Below are positions 40,607-53,012 of a stretch of DNA of 64,000 nt, piece after piece (the stretch's first letter is position 1; every line of letters begins with the position of its first letter). Both the position numbers and the translations under genes were made by a program. The notes beneath the pieces were generated by a model that did not search any database, was not told the DNA's origin, and saw nothing but the letters and a program-made list of their open reading frames with translations. Source of the stretch: Ceratopteris richardii (Eukaryota; Streptophyta; Polypodiopsida; Polypodiales; Pteridaceae); assembly GCA_020310875.1 (NCBI GenBank), contig CM035415.1, positions 194,494,432 through 194,558,431 of the forward strand. Reading direction: 5' to 3'.

Positions 40607-41249
40607 TGTTAGCAACAATCAAGGCATCACAAGACAAGGGAGTTAACATAAAGAATCAGAGTAGATAGAAGGACCAAGCAGGCAAAGCATTCAAAGAAGA
40701 TCCGGCAATTAGGCCATGCAATTTTTCCAATATAACTCCCTTTTAATAGTGATTTTCATCACTACATGAACATTGTAAATATCATTTTTGGTAGATTAGA
40801 CTCCATTTTGTTCAAGTCAAGGAGTCCTCAAGCTTGAGGAGTATTAGAAGTATCTATGTGCCAATTTTCATAATTTTTAGAGCTCATTTGAGCCTCCAAA
40901 ATAGCCTAGGAACCTAATGTTTAACTCGATCGGACACTAGGTCTGGACAGGGCCACTAGCTAGTCAAAAACTATAACAGGAGCTAGAGAGCTCATTTTTA
41001 GGGGGAGAAAATTGTAGTTTGAACTAAGAAGAGCTCTTGTAATTGTCTTTTGATCCTAATCAAAGCTTCCTTTGTTCGACTCTTTGTTCTTACCTGTGTG
41101 CACGTGTGTGTGTGTGTGTGTGTATGTGTGTGCATGCTTGTGTGTTTCTCCATCACCACTTGTGCAAGTCACTTGTTCGAGGTCTTCATACCATTATCTT
41201 GTCTCCCCAGATTGACATTAAAGGAGATGCTACTCACCACTAAGCTACA
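40607..41249 (+). repeat. Gyp5 3' LTR
   Basis: 643 bp, from TGTTAGCAAC to TAAGCTACA. The TATA position reads TATAACA (40972-40978), a decayed form. The (TG)n tract at about 41104-41145 is the longest of the five related LTRs. Confidence 0.86.
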
Positions 41250-41335
41250 TCGATACTTCTCGGGAGGTCACCCATCCTAGTATTGTTGCCCCTAGAGCTC
41301 ACTCAACCATGGCAATCTCTTGCCACTAAGCTACA
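41250..41335 (-). pseudogene. 5S rRNA-like and tRNA-A-box-like block
   Basis: On the minus strand, TACTAGGATGGGTGACCTCC, with flanking bases up to GAGAAGT (about 41255-41285), matches the 3' part of plant 5S rRNA, including its C-box promoter region. Similarity weakens upstream (about 41286-41310). TAGCTTAGTGG at 41323-41333 fits a tRNA A box; the same 11 bases lie 86 bp away at 41237-41247 in the Gyp5 LTR end. No B box is visible. It could be a 5S pseudogene, a Cassandra-type LTR piece or a SINE fragment. Confidence 0.55.
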
Positions 41336-42376
41336 CTCTTGTGGTGCTTGAAGAAGGGTAAATACTAAGGCTCACATTATCTTCAACAAGTGTTGGGCCC
41401 TCAAATCTTCATTCTTTGCTTTCAGAGCCTATTTTTGAAGCACTTTTGGAGTGATTTTTGGAGCCATTTGGAGTACTTTCGTGCATAGTTCTCCCCATAG
41501 AGGTCCAAGAACGTAAAGAAGAGTGTTGTTTGTACTTCTTTGACAATGAATGTTCAACTTTTGGGATATGTTTTCAGCCACACTAGTTAATCTATAGGTT
41601 TCTTGAAAGGTTTTAGTTGTGTGGGAGCAGCCCTCGCAAGTCTATGCAGGTTTTTAAGCCTAAAGAACCGAGTTGGTAGACGCTTGCAGGATTTGTTGGC
41701 TAGTGTTTGGGTAGTGAATTCATCTTTTCAGTGCCATTTTTACTACATATATTGAGAGCATACACACTATGTATGCTTCTGTGGATATAGCTTATGTACG
41801 TCCATGTGGTCATTGATATAGCGGTTATGTTTCTGCATAAAGCCTCTTATGTTTGATAAAGAGGGTCATTGTGAGTTTTTCTTAACTAGGACACACCCAG
41901 ATGTCGGGGTCTCTTTGATGATGTAGGTGGAAGACTTACCTAGCCTTGCCATAGGAGATGTATTATAGTTGTTCATAGGTGCTCAATAAGCCTTATTGGC
42001 TTCTTTCAGGTAGTTGATTATATGCAGTGGAGTGAGTGATTCACTATGTAGGTAAACATGTTACTACTTGTAGTTTTATGAGATTTTGACACTGGTCATA
42101 TGCTCATTTTGCAGAGGATACTCTGGTAAAAGTTTTCCAGATTTTTTGGTTTTGTCAACTATATAGTGGTCAATTTACTCCTTGATACACTTATTGGTGT
42201 GAGCACATTTATTCTCACATAATCCTTTTGGTTGGTCATTATTGTTCATTAATTCAATTTTTTGGGAAGACTCTCGAATTCTCTCCCTAAATCTGACACT
42301 TGGTCATCCTTCTTTGAGCCTTAGTATTTTTGGACTCTTCTAGCTCCATTATTATTCTATTTAGTTCTCTACCATC
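41336..42376 (+). other. Unassigned stretch before CopE gag
   Basis: About 1 kb without a supported gene. By position it should hold the 5' LTR and leader of CopE, but I found neither a match to its 3' LTR start (53013) nor a clear primer site. Confidence 0.5.
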
Positions 42377-44436
42377 ATGGCATTAGAGGTCTCAAGAACC
42401 TCTCATGGATCAGGTTCTAGAGCGAGTGTTCCAAGGAGGAGCTACAACTTGCAGGGCAAAGACCATTTTGAGATCCAAAAATTGATGGCACAAACTTTGT
42501 TGTATGGAAGAATCAGACTAAAGATGTGTTGATTCAGAGGGGGCAATGCAAGCGAGTAAATGGATGAAGATGATTGGGATGAGTTAAATGAAATGGTCAA
42601 GTCTAACATTTAATTGCATTTAGCAGATAATGTTTACTTTACAGTATTAGACTGTGAAAGTGTAGAGGAGCTTTGGAAGAAGTTCTGCAATACATATGAA
42701 AAAGAGACAACATCAAATAAAGTGTATCTGATGAGAGTTATATGACCTTTGCATGAAGGACACAGATAGTGTTGATGCTCATCTAAATGAGTTTGATGCT
42801 ATATTCCCCCATTTACAAGATCAAAAAATGGATATGGATAATTAAATGAAAGCACTCTTGTTGCTATGCACCTTGCCATCCTCATGGGATACGTTTTGCA
42901 CAACTAGTAGCAATAGTGCACCTGGTGGTAAAATGGTCTATTATGACATATGTGGAGCACTCTTGAGTGAGGAGATTCATGGAAAATATATGGTTGACAC
43001 GCAAAGTGGAGATGCATATACTCTTTGTGATTCTTACCAAGGAAAGAATCAACAACGTGGCAAGAGCAAGAACAAGGAAAAGAATGGTCAACGTAATAAG
43101 AGTAGTAAATCAAGGAAGAGGAATATTGAATGCCATTATTTTCATAAGAAAGGACATATGAAGAAATATTGATATGCATAAAAAATGCTAAAGGTAAAGG
43201 ACTGAATGTTGATGGGCATGTTAAATAGCTACATGCATCATCTACTTCGATTATGAAGATTGAAGAAATTAATTCTATTTGTGATGATGTTGATGTGTGC
43301 ACACTTGATGCCATTGTGCTAATTGAGGCTCTTATGGATGATTCTCTTTCCCACACATGGCTACTAGATTTTGGTGCTTCTTTCTATGTGACACCACACA
43401 AATAATGGTTCTCTAATTATGCAGCAAAGTCTCTTGGTAACGTGAGACTTGGTGACTCTTACAATGTGACGTTGTGGGGATTGGAGATGTGGTTGTACGG
43501 CTCATTGCTAGTTCAAAATTTACTATGCATAATGTATGCCATGTACCTCACTTATCATGCAGTTTGATGTCAGTTGGTCAACTTGATGACCTTGGTTACA
43601 AGGTGGTCTTCTATGCTAATTCCTTTCAAATATCAAAGGGCAATATGGTTATTGCAAACGGAAGCAAAGTTGGCTCACTCTATCCTTTATTTGTATCACA
43701 AAAAGAACACTTGCTAACTGCTACTGAACAACCTATTACTTGTATTTGGCATGGATGTTTGGGTCATATATCATGTAGTGGAATGGAAAATCTTTCTCAT
43801 TCTGGCTACTTACATGTGTTATCTTTCTCTAATTTTTCATTTTGTGAGCATTGTCAATATGGAAAGCAAACTAGGAATGTGCACAAGATGCACATCGACT
43901 CTTCAATTCAGCCTTTAGATCTCATTCATATAGAAGTGTGTGGTCATATGCCCACAAGGTCATTAGGTGGTTCCCTTTACTTTTTCACTTTCATAGATGA
44001 TGCTACTAGAAACTTTTGTGTATATCCTATCAAAGCAAAGGATGAGGTATTCCCTACTTCAAAAAATGGCTTGCTTCAATTGAGACTAAAAAGGGAACTA
44101 AGCTTAAGGCCTTATATTCAGATAATGGGAGTGAGTATTCCTCACATGAATTCAGCCTTTTCTTTCAATGTGGAGGAATTCATAGATATTTTATAGCTCC
44201 TTATACCCCAGTACGGAATGATGTAGCTGAAAGGATGAATAGAACTACTCAAGATAGAGTAGTTTCTATGCTACATCATGCTAACCTTTCACAAGGCTTT
44301 TGGGTAGAAGTAGTATTGATTGCAGTCCATGTGATTAACATTTTTCCTAGTACTACAAAAGTTTTGAAAGTGCCACAAGAGTTATGGACAGAGAAGCCAC
44401 CATATAATGATCATCATCGAGTTTTTGGGTGTGAAG
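42377..44436 (+). pseudogene. CopE Gag-protease-integrase remnant
   Basis: Gag starts near 42377 (MALEV) and shifts frame into DGTNFVVWKNQTKDVLIQRG near 42480. Further gag follows to a knuckle at about 43130 whose last Cys reads Tyr (CHYFHKKGHMKKY). The protease active site reads DFG instead of DSG (about 43370). Integrase shows WHGCLGHIS, CEHCQYGK and FTFIDDATR. The third catalytic residue area (NDVAERMN) is near 44220 after a frameshift. The segment ends at FGCE at the CopD insertion. Multiple stops make it an old, dead copy. Confidence 0.87.
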
Positions 44437-45569
44437 TGTTGGGAATGATGGCAGGATGCACTCAGAAGATCAGTTGGTGCTGCAAAACCTGCTTCACACC
44501 TGCCCTCTTTTGACTCCAGATATGCTTAGTAGACTCCTTGAGCTTCCAAATGATACCAAAATATGCTATATGTACTTTGGGAAAGGTTTGAGTAATGACT
44601 TGATCAGAACAGACTACTTTGCAAATCACAAGATTTGAAAACTTTCTATTTTGGTCTTGATACCTGCTCAGTGTTATGCTCAGTGTGACCAGTGTAGTTA
44701 CAATTAGCAAAATTCCTTCTAGATATATTCTATTAGCTTAGTAAGCTTCCATTTGCAAGTGAAATGAAAGAAAATGATAAACCACACTCAGAGAAATCAC
44801 TTTAGCAAAATAAGGTGTACCCCCGATTTTTTAGGAGACTTACAGTCACAGACCAGTGAGCACCCCGACTGAGATTTCTCTGTGATGGTAGATCCAATGG
44901 CCTTGAAACTTTGTAGGTGTATAGTAGACTTTGAGCTGAATCCAATGCATTTTGAATCATCCAATTTGGTTCAGTAGATCTTGAGATATGCCCTGTTGAA
45001 GTTGACAGAGTTGAAGGTAATCACTCAGAGAAACCAGAGATTATGAATGTATGTATATTGATTAAATCTAATGATTGTACATTCCCATTGGCATGTAATG
45101 TGATGCTCAATGGTACTCAGAGGTGTAGGCTATGTTGTAGCTCACACACACTCAATGATTGACTCAGAATTGCCTCGGGAGGAGTGAAAAGATACCCGCG
45201 ACTTTTGACTTGTAAATTATATAGAGATTGAGTGAGATTTTGAATTTCAAAATCATGTCAATCTCCTAGAATCTTGTACCTAAAAGTGAATGAGATATTC
45301 TCTCAATCATTCACCTATTCAATCAATCAAAGTTTCCACGACTTTCTCAGTTAGGTGTGATTACATGAGTGGTTAAAGTCATATAGACTTTTACATGAGA
45401 TAAAAGGTAAGAATCAATAAGACTAAGTTCCTATGGTTCTTGATTCTTGTAAATATATCCTCCAAGGGTCCAAGCTCTTTGTGAAGTATTCAAAGTTGAT
45501 ATCCAAGCCAAGTCTTCCAAAGCTTCCAATGTTCCAAGCCAATGTGTGTAGGCTTGCTTTGCACCAACA
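44437..45569 (-). repeat. CopD 3' LTR
   Basis: 1133 bp; left end TGTTGGGAATG, right end GCACCAACA on the plus strand. Nearly identical to 49858-50989. Confidence 0.96.
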
Positions 45570-45581
45570 GCTCCCCCTCAA
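45570..45581 (-). promoter_or_regulatory. CopD polypurine tract
   Basis: Minus strand TTGAGGGGGAGC directly before the LTR, the same as in CopA and CopB. Confidence 0.92.
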
Positions 45582-45610
45582 GCCAAACACTTTGGCTCAA
45601 GTCTTCATCT

Positions 45611-48600
45611 CTAGTTTTCAATTATTTCCTGCAATCCAATCATGGATTTAAATCTGCATAGCTTGCTTCCATCCAGAGCTTTAGTAAGCAAATCTGCACA
45701 TTGTATATTAGTAGACACATATGACAATTGAATTTCTTTACTAAGTAACTTCTCCCTCACATAGTGGTAATGAACCTCTATGTGCTTTGTCCTAGCATGA
45801 TAAATTGGATTAGCTGCTAGGTGAAGAAAACTTGTATTATCCCCAAAGACGATTGGTGGCCTTGTGTATAGGCCCAATTCTGAATACAAAAGCTTCAACC
45901 ATATAGCTTCTTGAGTGGCATTTGCTAGCCCTCTGTACTCTGCCTCAGTAGATGACAAAGCTACTGTGGGTTGTTTCTTGGATGACCAAGAAATTGGTTT
46001 ATCACCTGCAAAACATATGTAACCAGATGTACTTCTCCTGTCATCCTTGCAACCTGCCCAATCTGCATCTGAGTATACCTTAATATCAATGTCTGATGAA
46101 TATGGAAAGTACAAACCGTGATTTTGTGTTCCCTTTAGGTACTTTACTATCTTCTTTGCTGCCTCCAAATGAGGTACTCTTGGTTTGTGCATAAATTGGC
46201 TAAGTACACTAACACCATATGATATATCAATCCTGGTTAAGGTAGCATAATTAAGACTACCTACCAAACTTTGGTAACTTGTAATATCTTGGAGTTCTTC
46301 CCCTTCATGAGCACTGAGTTTGTGGTTGACCTCCATAGGAGTGCTTGAGACTTTAGCTTTCTACAAATTAAACTTCTTGACCATGTCCTGAATGTACTTC
46401 GTTTGAGTAATAAAGATACCTGAATTTGTATACACCAATTCAAGTCCTAGGAAGTACTTTAATAATCCAAGATCATTGATCTTGAATTCCTTCATCATCT
46501 GTCCTTTGATGTGTCTTATTCCCTGAACATCATTTCCTGTAATAATGATGTCATCAACATAGACACACAAATATATTACCTCTGAATTGTTCCTTTTGAT
46601 AAATAATGAAGTATCTGCTTTACTTATTATGAATCCTTGGTCTAGGAGATACGTTGTCAACCTGTAATTCCATGCTCTAGATGCCTGCTTCAATCCATAC
46701 AGAGCCTTCTTCAATTTACAAACATGATTTACCTTATTGGGATCTTCATAGCCAAGTGGTTGTGACATGTAGACTTCTTTAGATATCCATCCATTCAAGA
46801 ATGCATTCTTCACATCCAATTGGTACATGTTCCAATTCTTGGATGCAGCTATACTCACCATTACTCTGATAGTTGGCATCTTGGCCACAGGAGAAAATGT
46901 CTCCTCATAATCAATGCCTTGGGTTTGTGCAAAACCCTTGGCTACCAACCTAGCTTTATACATGTTTATTGTAACATCTGAGTTCCTTTTGAGTTTGTAG
47001 ATCCATCTGGATCCTATCACTTTCATGGAGTCCTTCTTGGGTACCAAGTCCCAAGTATCACTTTCCTTGAGAGCCTCCATTTCTTCATCCATTGCTTCCT
47101 TCCATTCTGGTTTAGTGATTGCTTCCTCAAATGTACCTGGTTCTTCATTCAAGAGATCCTTTGCAAGATATACAGAGTGCTTGGTTACAAGTGAAGTATC
47201 ATACCCATACCTAATAGGTTTCTTCTTTTCTCTCTGAGATCTCCTCATAGCTTGAGTTGAGGATTCTGGATTATCTTCTAGTTGCTTCATCTTCATCTTC
47301 CCTTTGGATTTCCAAGCCTTGAACTCTTCAATGTTGATGGTGTCTTCATCATCTGAGCTTGTGTCCTCTTTCTGAATTGGTTCTTGCCTGATAAGCTTTG
47401 GAAAGTCTTCTTCCATGTCATAAGGTAGGCTAACTTTTCTGCACTCATTTTCAAACCATGAATCATTTTCATCAAAGATGACATCTCTGCTTACCTTGAA
47501 GCCTTTGTTTGAGGGGTTGTAGAATCTGTATCCCTTCTGATTCAAATCATAACCAATGAAGATACAATTTTCAGCTTTAGGGTCTAGCTTTCCCCTTACC
47601 TGTGAGGGAATATGTACATATGCAACACATCCAAAGATTTTGCAATGATCCAGAGATGGTCTCTTACCATGCCAAGCCTCATAGGGTGTCATTCCATCAA
47701 GTGTCTTTGATGGCAACCTGTTAATTAAATATGTGGTAGTAGATACACTCTCTGCCCATAGATAATTTGGTAATTTCTTTTCATTTAGCATAGAGCTAGC
47801 TGTCTCTACAATGAGTCTATTCCTTCTCTCAGCTACCCCATTTTGTTCAGGTGAGTACCTTGTAGTAATCTCCCTCTTGATGCCTCTTTCCTGCAAGAAT
47901 TCTTCAAAGTCATTGGAGAAGTATTCTCCACCACCATCTGACCTTAGCTTCTTCAATTGTCTACCTGTTTGATTTTCAACTAGTGCAAGATATTTTTTGA
48001 AACAATTAAATACTTCATCTTTATGTTTCATGTAGTATAAGACAGTCCATCTGCTATAGTCATCAATGAAGGACACATAGTACCTTGATCGAGATATGGA
48101 TGGCTCCTTGCTAGGTCCCCACACATCTGTATGCACTAATTCCAGATAATCTTCATGCATAAAACCTTTCTTGGTATAAGGCAATCTGTGTGACTTACCA
48201 AATTGACAAGCCCCACACTTGTATATCATGTGTTGCTTGGATACATTAGGTATCCCAAGCACACATTGATCTCTACTCATTTGCTTTAAGGTCCTTTCTC
48301 CAATGTGACCTAATCTCTTGTGCCAAATCTCCAATTCTGATAGGGTTTGATCTTTATAGTTGTACAAAGCAATGCTCTTTGTGTCTTCTAGTTCAAAGGT
48401 AAATAATCTACCTGATTTTTCTCCCTTGGCTATCCTTCTGAATCCATGTCTTGGATCCTCCACATATGCACCATGTTGAGTGAACCTGACCTGTAAACCC
48501 TTTTCCGCAATCTGACCTACACTCATCAGATTCTTGGTGATTGTTGGAACATACAATACTCTGCTCAATAAATTCTGATTACCATCACTAGTTTTGACAT

Positions 48601-49831
48601 TGCCTACTTTAACAACTGAGTGTTTAGTGTCATCACCTGTCTGCACTTGATGCTTGCCTTTGGGTTCTTCCAAATTAGAGAGTAAGGCAACATTTCCAGC
48701 TACATGGTTAGAGCAACCTGAATCAATATAGAATAAGTGATCATCATTGATACCTGACTTAGATGTCATGTTCATGATCAACAAGGAATCATCTTGCTCC
48801 TCTGCATAATTGTTGTAATCCTTCCTATTTCTGTATCCACCTTGATAGTTGCCATTGTGATTGTAGTTGTTGTTATAATTATTGTTGTAGCCATGATAGC
48901 CTTGAGATTGATTGAATCTGCCTCTGCCTTGAGAGTATCCTCCTCTTTGGTGACCTCTTCCTCTTTGGTTCTTGTAGTTTTTGTAGCATTCATCTGTGGT
49001 ATGGTTAGACAAGCCACAGATATTGCATGGAGATTGATTGTAGGGTCTCCCCCTACCTGACTTACCTCCTCTGCCCCTACCTCTAGATGATCTACCTCTC
49101 CCTGCATAGTTTGCTTGGGAGGTAGAGCCTTCTTCATCAACCTTTTTGCTTTTACCTTTATCTTTTACTTTCTTATCAGTATATAGGGCAGAGGGATTGT
49201 TACCTTTTGATTGCTCTCCATTCTTTGTGATCTTAGCTTCATGTGTAAAGAGTTGTCCAATCAGAGTTGTTAGATCAGGTGCTTGGATGTCCATGTATAA
49301 GTCCATTGCTGTGGTAAAGCTCTCCCACTTGTCATCTGCCTTTAGTCCATTGATCACTTGTCTGACTATTTGCTCTTCCTCAATTTCCTCTTCAACACTT
49401 GCAAGTTGATCTGCAATGTCTTTGACTTTGGTGACAAAATCTGAGACACATTGTTTTGATTGCTTCCTAAGAGTTGTAAACTCAATCCATAGCTGATTCT
49501 TTCTGGCCCTTGTGCTTGATGAAAAGTATGTTGACAAGGTTTCCCAAGTCTCTTGGGAAGTCTTACAATTCCTTACATGAGGTAAAAGAAAGTCAGATAT
49601 AGAGTTTAAGAGATATGACCTTGCCAAGGCATCTTTTGCACACCATTGATTGAGCCTCTCATGTTCATCCTTTGTAGGTAGGCCTCTAGTCTTGAATGAG
49701 GGCAATTCCTCATCTCCTGATATGTATCCATACCAGCTCCTTCCTTGCAGATAGGTCTTCATCCTTAGAGACCAGGCTTGGTAGTTGTTCCTGTATAATT
49801 TGTCAATGAAGGAAGGGAAACCATCACCCAT
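45611..49831 (-). pseudogene. CopD Gag-protease-integrase-RT-RNase H polyprotein, one stop
   Basis: About 1406 codons in one frame, broken only by TAG at 46361-46363 between RT and RNase H. The start MGDGFPSFIDKL (49831) aligns with CopB gag; an in-frame ATG further up lies in the LTR and is unlikely. A zinc knuckle CNICGLSNHTTDEC lies in an Arg/Gly-rich stretch. Protease has YIDSGCSNHVAG. Integrase has HKRLGHIGERT, CGACQFGKSH, then D (HTDVWGPS), D (RSDGGGEY) and E (GVAERRN). RT has YVDDIIITG; RNase H has YSDADWAG and ALSSTEAEYRG. All catalytic residues remain. One base change separates it from an open frame. Confidence 0.96.
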
Positions 49832-49844
49832 GATTACCTTATTT

Positions 49845-49856
49845 GCTCTGATACCA
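49845..49856 (-). promoter_or_regulatory. CopD primer binding site (initiator Met tRNA)
   Basis: TGGTATCAGAGC on the minus strand, one base from the 5' LTR. Confidence 0.95.
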
Positions 49857-49857
49857 C

Positions 49858-50989
49858 TGTTGGGAATGATGGCAGGATGCACTAAGAAGATTAGTTGGTG
49901 CTGCACAACCTACTTCACACCTGTCCTCTTTTGACTCCAGATATGCTTAGTAGACTCCTTGAGCTTCCAAATGATACCAAAATATGCTATATGTACTTTG
50001 GGAAAGGTTTGAGTAATGACTTGATCAAAACAGACTACTTTGCAAATCACAAGACTTGAAAACTTTCTATTTTGGTCTTGATACCTGCTCAGTGTTATGC
50101 TCAGTGTGACCAGTGTAGTTACAATTAGCAAAATTCCTTCTAGAGATATTCTATTAGCTTAGTAAGCTTCCATTTGCAAGTGAAATGAAAGAAAATGATA
50201 AACCACACTCAGAGAAATCACTTTAGCAAAATAAGGTGTACCCCCGATTTTTTAGGAGACTTACAGTCACAGACCAGTGAGCACCCCGACTAAGATTTCT
50301 CTGTGATGGTAGATCCAATGGCCTTGAAACTTTGTAAGTGTATAGTAGACTTTGAGCTGAATCCAATGCACTTCGAATCATCCAATTTGGTTCAGTAGAT
50401 CTTGAGATATGCCCTGTTGAAGTTGACAGAGTTGAAGGTAATCACTCAGAGAAACCAGAGATTATGAATGTATGTATATTGATTAAATCTAATGATTGTA
50501 CATTCCCATTGGCATGTAATGTGATGTTCAATGGTACTCAGAGGTGTAGGCTATGTGTAGCTCACACACACTCAATGATTGACTCAGAATTGCCTCGGGA
50601 GGAGTGAAAAGATACCCGCGACTTTTGACTTGTAAATTATATAGAGATTGAGTGAGATTTTGAATTTCAAAATCATGTAAATCTCCTAGAATCTTGTACC
50701 TAAAAGTGAATGAGATATTCTCTCAATCATTCACCTATTCAATCAATCAAAGTTTCCACGACTTTCTTAGTTAGGTGTGATTACATGAGTGGTTAAAGTC
50801 ATATAGACTTTTACATGAGATAAAAGGTAAGAATCAATAAGACTAAGTTCCTATGGTTCTTGATTCTTGTAAATATATCCTCCAAGGGTCCAAGCTCTTT
50901 GTGAAGTCTTCAAAGTTGATATCCAAGCCAAGTCTTCCAAAGCTTCCAATGTTCCAAGCCAATGTGTGTAGGCTTGCTTTGCACCAACA
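49858..50989 (-). repeat. CopD 5' LTR
   Basis: 1132 bp, partner of 44437-45569; followed by TGAAG. Confidence 0.96.
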
Positions 50990-52871
50990 TGAAGCATGTG
51001 TTCTTGTACCCACGAATCTTAGAAAAAAGTTGGACCATAAGTCAAAGAAATGGATTTTTCTTGGATATGGTTGAAAATGACAATTTGGATATTGCTTATG
51101 GGATCCTGAAAAATGATCAGTCATCAAAAGTAGTGATGTCATTTTGAATGATTCTAAGATGCATAAACATTAGTTAGCATGCATAAAAATGCTACACATA
51201 GGGATATTCAAGAAAATTTTTTTATCAGATCAGTCTGCAAATGTTCCTGTTCAACAATCATTGAGATGCTCTAGACATGTCTCGCATCCACCTGATAGAT
51301 ATGTTCTAGGTTTTGATGTTGGTAATCCTTCTTGCTACAAAGAGGCTATGTAAACAACAGATCATGTCAAGTGGGAGTGTGCCATGAAGAGTGAGTTGGA
51401 TTCTATTCACAGGAATGGTACTTGGGATTTAGTACCTTTGCCAAAGGGCAGGAAAGCTTTACCATGTAAATCAGTATATAAGATGAAATTCACATCAGAT
51501 AGTGCTTCTCCAAAGTATAAAACACGACTTGTTGTAAAGGGTTTTAAGAACATGGTGTTGATTTTGAGGAAATATTCTCTCTAGTGGTCAAGATGACTAC
51601 CCCATGGATGTTTCTTGGATTCTTTGCAATGGAGGACTTAGAGCTATTCCAAATGGATGTGAAAATTATTTTCTTGCATGGAGATCTTACAGATGAGATT
51701 TATATGGAACAACCAGAGGATTATGTACTTCTTGGCAGAGAAAATCTAGTTTCTAAGCTCAAGAAGAGCTTATATGGACTTAAAAAGTCCCCTAGACAAT
51801 GGTACCAAAGTTTGATGCTTTTATGAAGTCTCAAGGCTATTCTCGAAGCAATGAGGATCATTATCTCTACACAAAGAAATGCATGGATGGCAACTTGATA
51901 TGCTTGATACTTTATGTCGATGATATGTTGATTGCTGGGAAGTCCTTTTATGACTTGTCAATTCTCCAAAAGAAGTTGAGTCAGACATTTGATATGAACA
52001 ATTTGGGGGATGCCAAACATATTCTTGGCATGCGCATTACTTGTGATGGGAGTAAAAGATGCATATACTTGTCTAAAAGTGAGTACATATTCAAAGTACT
52101 TCTGAGGTTCAATATGTAGGGTGGAAAGGCATTGAGTACACCTTTACCCACATATGTAAAATTGAGCAAGGATGATTGCCCCAAATCAGATGAGGAAAAG
52201 GAATTCATGACCAAAATTCCTTATACGTTTGTTGTTGGTAGTCTCATGTATGCTATGGTAGCTACAAGACCTAACATTGCATTTGTTGTGGGAGTTGTGA
52301 ACAGATATATGTCTAATCCTAGAAAGAAACATTGGGAAGCGGTCAAGATGATTTGAGATATCTTAGTGGCACTTAGGACAAGTGTCTATGCTTAGGTAGA
52401 GGGAAAACATCCATTATTGATTACACTGATTCCGACCATGCTAGTTGTGTAGACAATCATAAGGCTACATCAAGGTACAGTTTTCATTTTTTTGGAGGTG
52501 CTATCTCTTGGAGATCTCCTCTTCAAGAATGTAAATTTGTTTCCACCAAAGAAGCAGAGTATGTTGCAACAAGTGAGGCATGTAAGGAAGCATTGTGGCT
52601 TTCTCGTCTTGCTTGTGATATGGGTCTACCTCAACATGTACCTTGTTTGCTCAGTGATAGTCAGAGTGCCATTGGTTTGGCTAAGAATCCAGTCTATCAT
52701 TGAAAGACCAAGCACATTGAGGTAAGGTATCACTTCATTAGAGATTGCTTAGCCACTGGGTGCATTATTCTTGAGAAGGTTCAAACTCGAGATAATGTTG
52801 CAGATGCTTTGACTAAAGCTCTACCATAGGATAGCTTTCGACATTGCTATCACTTGATGGGGGTTACTTGA
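50990..52871 (+). pseudogene. CopE integrase end, RT and RNase H remnant
   Basis: Continues CopE behind CopD: ACVLVPTNLRKKLDHKSKKW (integrase tail), then RT pieces in changing frames with GTWDLVPLPKGRKAL (about 51417), QMDVKIIFLHGDL (about 51650), SLYGLKKSPRQWY and YVDDMLIAG (about 51912). RNase H shows YTDSDHAS, a KEAEYVATSEA stretch and NVADALTKAL up to about 52830. There are several stops and frameshifts. The RT motif LYVDDMLI is typical of Tork/TNT1-like elements. It ends at about 52871. Confidence 0.87.
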
Positions 52872-53012
52872 TTCATGATCTTACACCATCATTTTTATAC
52901 TATGTAACATGCCCATCAAGTGGGAGGTATATACTTATACTCAAGTATTCTTTATCATTCTTCATTTCTTCTCCCATAGTTGCTTTGGCCATATTGGCCT
53001 TTGGTGGGAGAT

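Larger units (their letters stand above)
40131..41249 (+). mobile_element. Gyp5, 3' end of a Ty3/gypsy element
   Basis: ORF3 remnant, polypurine tract and 3' LTR. The outermost member of the nest on this side; the expected target duplication is TCGAT (41250-41254). More decayed than Gyp4. Confidence 0.87.
44437..50989 (-). mobile_element. CopD, complete Ty1/copia element
   Basis: 6553 bp with both LTRs, primer site, a single polyprotein frame with one stop, and polypurine tract. Perfect target duplication TGAAG. The LTRs differ by about fifteen positions by eye, so it looks somewhat older than CopB. Protein sequence is related to CopB but clearly a separate family (different LTR ends and gag). 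Confidence 0.97.

Noticed and set aside
41323..41333. tRNA gene
   Set aside because: Only an A-box-like 11-mer is present; there is no B box, anticodon arm or T arm.
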